Origin: Macrotrachela quadricornifera | Taxonomy: Eukaryota; Rotifera; Eurotatoria; Philodinida; Philodinidae | Assembly (NCBI GenBank): GCA_022393335.1 | Contig: JAJEKB010021216.1 | Span: 1,078,878-1,142,877 of the forward strand | Length of the DNA: 64,000 nucleotides | Reading direction: 5' to 3' | Shown here: piece after piece, positions 12,404 to 23,886 of the stretch | Numbering within the stretch: position 1 is the first letter of the stretch | Layout: every line of letters starts with the position of its first letter | Notes under the pieces: model-generated | Databases searched by the model: none | What the model was told of the DNA's origin: nothing | The model's input: the letters and a program-made list of their open reading frames with translations, nothing else | Program-made: the position numbers and the translations under genes

Positions 12404-13550
12404 TTATTGTGTTGATGATTTTTCATTATCAATTTCTGTTTCCACTTCTTCGAATTCGTTGCCTGTTGCAATACTTTCCGTACTCACAGATGATATCACA
12501 TCTCTGTGTTCATTATTAGTTGGTATTTGAGATTCAAAATTTGTGAAAGATGAAGAGACAACTTCATCATCGAGAATACCATACGTTTTTGCCCAAAACG
12601 TAAGGTCATCCAATGAATTTTGTTGAGTAGTTACATTTGAAATGAGTTCATCATATATTTGTTCAATTTCGGTTGTATAATTTCGTGTGTGCATCATCTG
12701 TATGAATTTGAGCAATATTTCTCGAATTTGTTCAAGTCGTTGTTGTTCAACTTGTTGACATTGAGAAAATATTTCTTTAGCTTTGTTACGATAAATTTGT
12801 TTGGCAATCGTATAATCTTTTTTAGCACGTATCACACGTTCTTCGAGTATTTTGAATTCAATTTCATATTTACTTTGAACATTCATTTTATTGATTCGTT
12901 TTTTTTCGGTCATATCTTCTCCTAACGTTTTGTCTACTTGAAGAAGAGTATGTTCTATTCGACTTTTTTGTGTAGATAATTTATCAAGATGTCTCTTCCA
13001 TTCTGCTAATGTAGCATGAGCTTCTTTGAAAAGTTTCTTAAATTCACGCATTCGACGATGCTCATATCGATGTCCGAAATTCACACGGACATATGTTTGA
13101 TCGATTAGGTTATGATATTCATTAATAATTGTTTGTAAATTATCACAACGCTTATCATCGATACGAGCAAATTTTTTAGCACTACGAATCGTATCCAATT
13201 GGGCACGTTTCGTTGTATGATAAGATGAAATAGTCGATTGATTTTTTAAATGTTGAATCCATTTTTTACTGAATGATCTCATATTTTGAGCACGTATTCG
13301 ATCGATTTGACAATAATCATCCATCATTTGAATAAGATCTTTATCAATTTCGTAGCCTAGGAAGAAATATTTTATAATGAAATGTGATTTTTTTACTGAC
13401 AAAAGTACCCCCATTCATACGTTCGAGAGCTGCTCGGAAATTTTCATCTTCAAAAAAATCTTTTCCCGCATAGTGATTTTGTCGATAACTTTCATCACGA
13501 ATATTTATATCTATAGCCTCTGGTAATCCGATACAAGCGCCAAAATTCAT
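12404..13550 (-). CDS. PACSIN/syndapin-like F-BAR protein lacking an SH3 domain
   Basis: Exon 1 is 13409-13550 and exon 2 is 12404-13356, with a 52-bp intron (donor GTACTT, acceptor TTCCTAG). Phase closes on a Gly codon, giving MNGGYEIDKD across the join and 364 aa in all. The start is the ATG at 13550; an in-frame ATG upstream at 13610 is less likely. Residues about 35-300 match an F-BAR module: FRAALERMNGGYEID near 38-52, a long charged helical region, and the motif IFSQCQQVEQQRLEQIREIL near 243-262, which parallels the corresponding PACSIN helix. LDDLTFWAKTYG near 297 parallels the end of PACSIN F-BAR domains. F-BAR dimers bend membranes in endocytosis. Human PACSINs end in an SH3 domain; this protein ends in an acidic Ser/Glu-rich tail. 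AATAAA overlaps the stop codon. Confidence 0.8.
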
Positions 13551-15971
13551 CAGAATATTGATTTGATATAAAAAAGAAAGAAAATGAAATTTGAACATGA
13601 TTTTGTCCATTTATATATATAGAGAGAAAGTCTCCTGTTTTATTTTTATTGGAGTAGAGAGAATGATTCATAGATAGAGAAAAAAATTGCGCAACTCTCT
13701 GAAAAGTAGAAACAACAAAATACAACAGACTCTAGTTTCGTTTGATATTGTTTTTTGTTCAAAGATTGGGGAGTAACTATGGCGGTTTCTGTTTTTCTTT
13801 ACACCCACTCTGAAAGCAAATATGGTTGCCATCATTACCGTGCGAAAAATAAATTCTTCAATATGTGAACAAATGAATCACTATGGTAAACTGTCAACAA
13901 TGTATGCAACTTTTACGTTAATAATAGATTAATGTTGATTTGGGAATGAGAGTAGTTGAAGTATATTAAATTCAACTCATGTCACTGCGTATTATCTTGT
14001 GCTACACACGTCAAATATTTAATTAAAGATGATGTAATTCGACTTTGTGCTATGGCATACCAACATGCTCGAGAAGTAGATAAAAAGAAACAATGATATT
14101 TAATGTTGGCAAATGTTGATTTGCTTATCGTTTCAACATATCAAATTTGTCAATCAGTCTCTGTCAATGGGGCAGATTGAAAACCTCCATTTTGTTGCTA
14201 TACACAACACTGGGAAAAAGTCTTCCTTTCCTTTTTTTTTACTGTATACTGCAATATTTTTCATTAGATTCATTTTTAATTACAAGATTCATATAAGCGC
14301 TTTATTTTCATATAATATATAATTACCATTTGCTTTAATCACTTGTGCTATATGTACTTTTATGCTATCAATCAGTTTGGTAGTTACATCAGTACGTTAA
14401 AATCAAAAGAAAACATTAAATAATAATTTTTTTAGTAATGACTTTATTGATCTTAACTGAGTAATAGAATCATTTATAATACTTTTGTCAGTTGTAATAT
14501 CACCGGTGATTATTAAAAGCAAAGAACTATTGTCATTTGGTTGTTGATTCATCAACATTGATTTGCACAAAATATCTGTCTTTGGTCTATTTAAAATAAT
14601 ATTTTCAGAATAAAAAAAGCCAATGATAAAAATCTCATTGTTTTATTTTCAAAGGAATTAAAGCTCTCTCTCAGAAACGATTTTTCACTTAGAATGGTCT
14701 TTTTGGACTGCAAATTTCAGGGATGAGCGATCCTGGAGAGATACATCTCTGGTAAAAAATTCAGCTGATTCATAGGCTATCTTTAGCCTAAAAGAGAATC
14801 GATATAACTTGGTCATAGTATGAGGTATCGAGCTTGGGCTAATTTCAAATTGAAGTTAATGTCAGTGCGCAACTTTTGTCCGAATAGAATTTTTAAATTT
14901 AATCTTATTGGCTTTTTTTATGACCATTTTACTGAAAGGGTCTAAAAGTCAGCATAAAAAATGGGGGTTTCACAACGCTAAATTCTATTCTTCTCAATGC
15001 AGGAATCGACTTTACAAAAAACTAGTCGAACAAACGTTTGCTCTTGTCGAGACATTTTAAATAAAAAATTTTGGGTATAGCTCAAGCTAAACGGAAGTTA
15101 TTTCAATTTTCTTGATTGGGAACTTTGTTCTGAGAAAAATTCTAAAGAAGTTTTAGAAATGGATTTTTGCAGTCAAATCTCAGAAACGCCATATTAACAT
15201 AGTATATTTTCAATATACTTCAGTGGGTTTTTTTTAGAACACGTGACAAACAAATAAGCCAACGTCACCTATCGTATTTAATATAAAAAAGTTACATACA
15301 ATGCTGTTGCAGATATTTCTCAAAAAACAGGGTTGCAGAGTAGAAAATTTTTACACTAAATCTATTGAAACCTAGGTATTTTTCGAAAAGTCATTGATAT
15401 TCTGAAAGAGAAAACTTCAGCGCATCTTCCTATGCTAAAAACTCAATATTGATTTTTTTCGAAAAAGCGACTTTTCTAAGGGGGGGGGGAGGTCCTTAAT
15501 AAATGTGCTAGACGTATTTTTTACAATACTTGGACAATCTAAGAAATATAATCTTCCTTTCGGATAAATCTAAGGATACTGGGAAGCATCTATAAAAGAT
15601 GTTCAGGCAATGCGGAGAGGAAGGAGTCATACACATCTGGATGTTTGGTGGAAAAGAAGATGTATCAATCGGCTGATAGAAAACAAAAGTATTTTTTAAT
15701 AAATGGATTCTTTTTTAAAAACTTTTGCAAACTGGACATTCGGGGTAGTGGTAGATTCAGAATCTCTGTGAATGGTAACAATACAGCTAGGGATGGGAGC
15801 GAATCTACTATCGAATATCATGTCTTCATCCTCTTTCCAGAAAACAACAATTCATTTTTTGGCATTTTCTGTTATAAAAAAATCAAAAAATGTTCTTGGC
15901 ACTAGAGATAGTTGCTTTCATCGTTCTTCTCGAAATCCACCGCTGCTTTGGTTTTCACAAAGGTACACATT
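13551..15971. other. Intergenic, no gene seen
   Basis: Contains the upstream region of the F-BAR gene and AT-rich DNA with no convincing coding sequence. A run of ten G at about 15480-15489 is unusual for this AT-rich window. Open stretches at 14113-14322 and 15645-15905 look like chance. Confidence 0.5.
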
Positions 15972-16579
15972 TTCTAACGAGGGAATCTCCTCAAGTGACA
16001 CCTTCTGTTTGGACTCATAGCGTAGACAAGAACCCCAAAAGGGTTTGTCCCCAAAGCCTGTTGTTGTTGAGATACTGCGTTTTTAAGGTATTGGAATAAC
16101 TCACTGCCGTGGTCCCCCTCAGGAACATCAAAAAAACTCATTTTCGAATTTCAACTTGAAAGTTTGTATGGAGAGAGGTCTCAACGAGAGTCGTTTATTG
16201 TGAAAGTTTCAGCTCTCCTGAATGCTTTTAATGGCAAATAAGAACATCAAAACTTGCCCCTACCAGTGACAATAGGTTACCAAAACCGTATCTTAAGATA
16301 GGAACAAGGAATAGGTCTGAAACTTTCACAATAAACGACTCTCGTTGAGACCTCTCTCCACACAAGCTTTCAAGTTGAAATTCGAAAATGAGTTTTTTTG
16401 ATGTCCCTGAGGGGGACCACGGCAGCGAGTTATTCCAATACCTAAAAACGCCGTATCTCAACAACAACAGGCTTTGGGGACGAACCCTTTTAGGGTTCTT
16501 ATCTATATTATAAGTCCTACCTATAGGCAAAATATGAGCCCAAACGGAGGGTGTCACTTGGGAAAGTTCCCTTGTTAAA
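15972..16579. mobile_element. Foldback (long inverted repeat) element
   Basis: Two arms, about 15972-16212 and 16317-16579, are inverted copies with high similarity separated by about 104 bp. Matching landmarks are CTCAACGAGAGTCGTTTATT on the left and its complement on the right, and the GTGGTCCCCCTCAGG block. The right arm carries an extra insertion of about 25 bp near 16500-16525. Open frames on either arm repeat the same residues (PQSLLLLRY) because the arms are copies; I do not regard them as a gene. It lies just downstream of the sulfotransferase gene. No clear target duplication was found. Confidence 0.75.
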
Positions 16580-16766
16580 GGTTTTTTTAAGAAGTCACAG
16601 AATGATCGTAATTGTTTAACAAACAGATCAAAACTTGATTTTTCCATTTTTCTGAATATCGTGTTTTCAAGAAAATACAATTTCATTGCTGGATTTATAT
16701 AATCATTTCTAAAACATCTTTTGTTGTTCTTTATTTACTATTTTCTATTTTACAATGCAATAGTAA

Positions 16767-18207
16767 TCAGTCTGTTTTTGATCGATTTGTTATCACTTTC
16801 ACATTCTGTTTTTTTTGCTTGTCGTTCAATAAATTTGTATAGAGAATTTCATACATTGTTAGATCTCTGCATGTTTTGTTTGTATTTTGCTTTTGTTTTA
16901 GTCCCAAGATCATACTGCTATACCAAACATTATTTGACAATAAAATATTTTTCATAGGAAGCATATCTTCGACGCATTTATTATACATAGTTTGGGTGGC
17001 ATTTCGTAGATAAAAGACTTGCTTTTTCATTTCCTTTTTGCCAAATGTGGAAATTTGACGTTTCAATTTATCAAGAAAAAATTTGTATAAGATTTCGTCT
17101 ACAGCATTGTAGATGCGTAGTTTGCGCTTTATTGCAGATAGTGCACTACATGACTGTTCTATGTTTCTCGCATTGTGCTTGAAGGTAATCACATCCTCCA
17201 ATGACCAGCAGAGTAGATGTTGTAAAAGAATTAAAGATTCATCAAGATATTCCAAAATCAGTACTAAATCAAATTGTGAGTTCATCATTTTTATGAATTT
17301 TTTGATCATTTTGGAGTTGTTAAAGTTCTTCGGATCGAAACCAAGATCAAAAGACATTTGATTGAATCCATATCTGGTCAGATATCTTTCAGTCTGCAAA
17401 TAGCGAAAGGCTGAAATATTTGAAGAAGTCTCCAAAAAATCCATTATGATGTCAGTACAATTTTCATTACTATTGGTTACTCCGAGAATGTAATAACATA
17501 AAACAGATTCTATTACGCAAATAGGATTTCGCAAAATAGTAATAAAAATCGTATCATTAGGCATGACAAATTTCATCTCATTGTAATTGAATCTAGCGTG
17601 ATGTGTAAAAATATTATATTGAACAGGATTCATGGTCAAATTGTCCTTTGATGATGATGATAATGATTCTCGATATAACATTGAACGATTAAAAGGTTTA
17701 GGATGACCAAAATAATAGCCTAACTTTGGCAAGGCAAACGTAAGATTATGCTTATCCCCATAACGTAAAAAAATGTTTTGGATGGTTGAAGAGCCTGTTT
17801 TATGGGTTTTTAAGAATAAAATGTTCTTCTTCGATTTACAATAAGCTTTTGGTAAACATTGTATTTGTGCTCCAAATATTGCAGTAGAATTTTCTGGACA
17901 AAGAATAGAATTTCCAAAACTATACAAGTTACAAAATAAGAAATAAAAATTTATCATTTTCAATTTGATCAATATGATTGACTCACAGTGTATAGTAAAC
18001 CACAACAAAAGATATGAAAGTACAATAGCTGATTATTTTGAATATGCGTGATTTCGTAAGTCTTCTGTAATTATCCCATCGAACTTTCCTGGTAATTAGG
18101 CGAAATCTAGTCAAACAGCAACCAACCAGCTTTGATATAGGATTATTTCTCTTGCAATTGTACCAATACGTTTGACAGCGTCTTTGAAATAAAGACGACC
18201 GATACAT
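16767..18207 (-). CDS. Galactose-3-O-sulfotransferase (Gal3st)-like, two exons
   Basis: Exon 1 is 17987-18207 and exon 2 is 16767-17919, with a 67-bp intron (donor GTGAGT, acceptor TTGTATAG). Phase 2 closes on a Leu codon and the product is 457 aa, close to animal GAL3ST proteins (about 420-490). Exon 1 encodes a basic cytoplasmic tail and a single signal-anchor helix (residues about 55-74, IISYCTFISFVVVYYT), making a type II Golgi protein. The 5'-phosphosulfate loop of PAPS-dependent sulfotransferases is FLKTHKTGSST at 109-119. The 3'-phosphate site is ILRNPICVIESV at 202-213, with Arg204 and Ser212. FGHPKP and FTHHARF are also typical of this family. The enzyme would transfer sulfate to the 3-hydroxyl of galactose on glycolipids or glycans; the acceptor cannot be read from sequence. 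AATAAA lies about 35 bp after the stop. Confidence 0.85.
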
Positions 18208-21200
18208 AACCTTTTAAAACTGCAAAAGATAAAGATCTCATAATAAGTCTTATAACAATCTAAATTCGACTGTCATTTTAAAAAATTTTTAAACTTCTAG
18301 CAAAATATAGTTTTATTTTCTGGTTTGTGTAAAACACTAGATAAGAGGTACGCAAATCTATTTTTGATTTTCAATGATTCCTCTAAATCCTAAAAAAAAT
18401 GTTGTTCACTACTGGTGAACTGTCATAAGTTTTGTTTTGAGATACTGAATTATACAAGGTTCGACCTATTAATATGATGCTATAAAATGCTTTTGTCAGT
18501 TCTACCAAATTCTTTAATTTTTTTTTCGAGAAAATATAAAAGTTCATATAGATTTCATACAGAAATAAAAATGTGCATCAGAATGGCTATAGAGTAAACT
18601 TCTTTCAAGAAGTTCGGTACAGAACTATTCCTTAAGTACTAGAACTAGCCTTTGAAGTCCGGTTAATATATATTCAAAAGTGAATTCTTGTGCTGTTGAT
18701 CATCTGCTTTGTTAGTTCGCATAAAGTGTTTTGTTCAAATATCATACTTGACTATTTTTCTCCATAGCCGAAACAAGAACTACATGTTGTGTACTTACTT
18801 CAATTACACTAAATTTCACTGCTTGATGTCTCATTCTGCTGTTTCTCAACTGATAAAGATTTAATGAAACTTCAAAACGTGCAATGTTATACAAAAAAAT
18901 GTTGATTACTCTTTCAATATTCCTTTCTTAACAATGCAAAACACACTATTTCTGTTCTTTATGCTGTATTTGCATGTCTTTAATTTCTTCTTTTGAAACT
19001 GCAAATCTATAATAAGATGTCAATCAAAGACGGAAAATGGCGATGAAACGAATATATGCACACTTATTATCACATACAACTAGTTTTTCAATACATCAAT
19101 TGCTTATGTAAGAGAAAATTTGTGTCGTATGCGACAAGTATATAATAGTCATTATCGTGAGCAGCAAAACTGCTTCATGCAAATATAATTCTATTTTTTC
19201 TAAAGGAAAATATGGTTCAACATGTTTTTCAAATCTTTATTTCTTTTCTCAAATAAAGAATATGAACCAATATATTTTCAAATTGTTTCTTTGCTTTCTA
19301 ACAGAAATAAATACAAAAAAAAGAACACTAAAAGAATGTCATGGAACTTTTTTTTTCTAAACATATATTTTGAAGTATGCTGGAAAAAATCGACAATACG
19401 ATTTTAAAAAAGCACGAACAGTTGGGACTAATTAATTCTAACGCATTTTAATCATTTTTGTAATCAATTCTTAGTCCATTGCAAACTGATTATTTGCAAA
19501 TTGATATTAATCAATTTACAATAAATTGTTATGGATTTTGTTCGTAGATTTTATATGAGTAGGAGGCAAATAAAACAGTAAAAAATCTATAATTAACTTA
19601 AGAACCTTCTCAGGATGTACATAAGTCTTTGTACAAAACAATCTTTTAAGTAGAAATCAAAACTGATTTCACAGAGAAGTGCAAAATCATCCTGAAGATT
19701 TTGTGTTTTACTTGATGACAACACCCCAATTTCTTTTCAGAGCATTACAGACACTGGCCTGAGAATGCAACACATGCATCTACGATATTCTCGTAAATTA
19801 CAATGAATGTGCAGGATTTATGAAGCTTCCAAAACATAATTGCTGTATGTCTACCAATATCCCTAATAATTGTTGTAATCCTTAGACTATCAATACCTCT
19901 ACATCTCCTATATTTGGACTTAAACGAGTTTTCAGCGATTCTTAAAAGATATCACACCTTCGAATATGAAGAAGACTTATTTTCAGATTGCCAGAAAATA
20001 TTATTGTTACAAATTATACATTACAGTACTGCTCTATGAATACTTACAATATCAATGTAAAAATGATTCTCGTTGTCATCGGGATTGTCAGAAGAGTCAA
20101 AATATCATCTCAATTTACAATATATAGTTAAAAAGTTTTTTGCAGTATTTTTTCCTCTATCTGATAGTTTGTAGGATATTTTAACATTATTAACGTTTGT
20201 TCACTTACTTTCTGATAAAAAACTAGGTGCTATTACTTTTATTAGCGAAACCTCGTCTAATTCTCATAATTCTATAGCTAATCCTACAAATACACTGGCA
20301 ATGAAACTATTTAATACAGAATCAAATTTTACGTGTAACATTACTTTGAAAGAGGCGAATACAAGTTAAGAAACGAATCTAAAGAAACAAACAATAGTCT
20401 TCTCACTTTTACCCATATTTAATTTGTTGTATATATAAAAAAAAGCGTATTGGTAGCATATGGCGTATTCAACACATTTTATGCACATATTAATGAAGCA
20501 TATACTAATATGTAGTCACATGTTTAGAACGAATACGTATCTTACATATACTATACTGTCAACATCATGGTTTTAACGTGAAGGAGAAAAGACAAAAAAG
20601 GCAAAAAAACGAGTGTGCTAAGGTATTTGCAATAAGATTTGGCTGATCACGCAATCATTACTATAGTCAATCAATTAAAAGTTTGAATTAAAATGTGCCT
20701 TTTCTATATTCGTTTTTATTTTATGGTGATGCTGCCTCTTGCTTTTTATATACTACAGATTCATGGCAGACAGTGATTTATACAGGTAGATTATGTATCT
20801 ACCTTTACAATCTTCTGATAGCCCTCTACCTATATTCTCTTTAAACAAAAAAGATGTCCTTATGAATCATAAATAGGTATGAGTAAAATAGACTTTTCTT
20901 AAAATCGGAATCAGTATATGCTAAATTTCTTGGTTATATGTCAGGTTAAAAAGTGAGACGTAAGATCTTGTAAGACCAGATAAAACCATATATAAAATTC
21001 TTGCCTATACAGTTTAACGAGATTGTATACTAAGATTTTCTGTTTTCTAGGGTTCTATATTAATATCTCATCAAAGGCGAAGATTTTTTAAGAATCTTAT
21101 AGTACGATCTTGCATAAAATGGCAGAGAAAATAATTTTTTGTAGGACTTTTGTATGGTCTCACAAGATCATAAAAGATTAGAGGTACGTTCTTGTATGAT

Positions 21201-23886
21201 ATTAATGTATACTTGTTTGACCTGGACACTCACTAATATGGATTTATCGCAACGTCTGCGTTTTTCATAAAACAGACTCTTTAATGCATCATTTAATCCT
21301 TGTTAAGAAAGAAACAAAAATATCTTATTGTCACAGGTCCATCATTCGAGCCGTCTGAAACAACGCATCAAACTGCCTTGAACGGTGAAAAACGATCATT
21401 GTAAACGATGCCGCTTAAGACCGTTTGCAGTAAACAATGGCAAGTTAGAAAAAAATGAAATATCCAGGTCGAGCAATCCGAATGCCGGATCCTACAGGAT
21501 CCTATGAGGATTCTGTAAGTAAATTACATATTATCTACAGTATTAAGCCTTCATCGACTATCCTTTAAAGTTAGTAGATTATATACTTATCTTAATAAAT
21601 AATCCCTATTTCATTTTGACGCTGAAATCGACATAAAATAAATTAAAAAAATTATTTTTCTAATAAAATACTTACTATATCTTTTGGGTGTTTAAAGGGG
21701 CCTAAAATAAGTTTTAATAGCTTATATATAAAAAAATATTTAGTTATAAAAGATAAATAGATAAAGTATTTTTAGAATAAAATAGCACTTACGATTTATT
21801 TGTCACATTAAGATCAACCTTAATAAATAAAAAAAAAAGATTTTTAACAAATATGAAACCTACTATTCATTTTGATGCTTTATATTTGGTCTAAAAGAAG
21901 TAAACATTTATTTAATTATAAATAAATAAATAAATAAATAAATATAATATTTGAAAAGATAATAATACTGAAGAATAAGACTTATTCTGCAATTATATTG
22001 TGCTTTTCTACGAGAAAAGCGACGAAAGAAGAGTATACTAAAAGTATATTTTTCATGATTGCTTGACAATCGAGATCATATTGATCATCGCACAATGTGA
22101 AAAAGACATCGATTCAAAGGATATGTGTGATGCTATTAAAAGTGTCCCAATGGGAACTTTCGATCGATATATAAAATAGTCGAAAAAATTCTATTAGGGA
22201 CGCACATTAATAATAAATAAAATAAAAGAAACATATGAAATGCATCTCAAGAAAAAAAAACACTGCATAGAAATATTCCAAGATAGTGCCTGTACAATAA
22301 TAGATAAAAATCAACAAATGGCATTGCTAATATTGCACCTAACAATATCTACTCATACATTTAAGTATCTTTCATAATTCGATGTAATAATGATGTAAAA
22401 CGGCAGGAAAACGATAGTCGTTTTCGGTAATACTGAAATGGTCATTTAAAAAGATGTCGTTTATCATCGTATTTCACCGTTTACGGCGTCGTTTTCTTTT
22501 ACATGGGATATTTTCTAGGAAATCGAATATCCGTGAAAGGATTAATAGTTCATTTAGAGTTTAAAAGAATATTCAAATTGGTTATATTCTGTATTGCAGT
22601 TACAAAAAAATAAAACCATCTCACAAAATGGAATGATATGAAAAACAGTCTGTCAGATTTTTTTATATGATTTTTGCCTCTCCTTTTTCTGGTTGAAATA
22701 TTCCCTTTTCGTTTTCCTTTAGCATCGCTGTGATTGTCATGATGATAAAGTGAAGAAAATTAAAGGCAACACTGTCTCGTTTTATGTTAACAAAGTGGAA
22801 GAAGTGAAAATGTGACGAGATAGAAGATAGTATAAGATGTAATAGATGGATACTATATCAAGAATGCAGCACCACAGTATAACAATATACTTCTTGAAGG
22901 TGAAAGAAATATTTTTCAAAATAGTGCGACATTAACAAAGTTAATCTGTTGTTAATCAAACGATTCTTTCGAAGCGCAATTTCTTTTCCTATTAAAACGT
23001 GTAACGATCATAATTTACAACCAAAACTAGCCTTGTTATTGTGGCCATCTATTCTACTTCGCAACCTAAAATTATAGGAGAGGTACCATATATCCTTCGT
23101 TATAGAGACTATGGAGATATGAACTGACGATGAATAGACCAAAAGTAAATAGTAGATTTTATGACTCTAAACACTTTTGAAATCATTAGGAACCAACTAT
23201 TACATATTTTTGTATTCATGCATTATTAGTAGAAAAGATAAGGCATTAAAAATAAGACAATTTCAATTAATTGTTCAGCCGTTCACGACGTATACTTGTG
23301 TTCCATTTATACCATATGACAACAGCCTTCTTTATCACGTAACAATGCCCTATATCCTTTTTTTATCTCATACGAATTCATTCATTCTTCAAATATCTAT
23401 TTGAACATCATTCTTTGAAGAAATTTCTTTTCCTTCTCATGATCTCTTTTATTATGCTCGTCAACTATATTGATTTGCATTTTTTGCTCTTCATGTTGGA
23501 ATTTTGCTTGCCATCATCTTTGCTTCTTACTATGCATTTCTTTCTATTTGATTCTCATCGTCTATTTAGAGTAAATTTCAACCATCTGAAACAAAATTTA
23601 AATAAAATTCTTGTTAAATCAAGTAAATTGTTGAGAGTAATGATATTCGAGGTTAGCATCATGTAGAATTTCAAATCAACCAGTATATTAATCAGCAAGC
23701 ATTTTGACAATTGAGATAGGTTCTTGAATAGCTTTATTTATAAGAGAAATAATGAAAAAATAAATGACACAAAAAAGTCTTTGAACATTCCCTCCAATGA
23801 GGCTATGGTTTTCCAATCAATAGATACAAAAATTTGTCTTTCTTTGTTATAGCTAATAACATAAGCCTGAAAATAAATTCTTTTCA
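18208..23886. other. Long intergenic region, no gene seen
   Basis: About 5.7 kb of AT-rich sequence. It has an AAAT microsatellite (listed separately) and a weak pair of inverted segments near 21382-21420 and 22440-22500 sharing AACGGTGAAA-ACGAT. Open stretches at 19157-19407 and 23177-23666 have no recognisable product. Nothing else was seen. Confidence 0.45.
21920..21943. repeat. (AAAT)6 microsatellite
   Basis: Six perfect AAAT units in AT-rich intergenic sequence. Confidence 0.85.

Noticed and set aside
16228..16686. 152-codon minus-strand open frame
   Set aside because: It lies in the right arm of a foldback element and the same residues appear from the left arm on the other strand.
18455..18485. 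GGTTCGACC resembling a tRNA T-loop
   Set aside because: No T-stem, anticodon arm or acceptor pairing around it.
20930..21230. Recurring AAGATCTTGTA / GGTCT-ACAAGATC words suggesting an inverted repeat
   Set aside because: The matches are short and scattered and do not form continuous arms.
21382..22500. Diverged inverted pair sharing AACGGTGAAA-ACGAT, possible element ends
   Set aside because: Only about 30 bp of patchy similarity and no target duplication; mentioned in the intergenic entry only.
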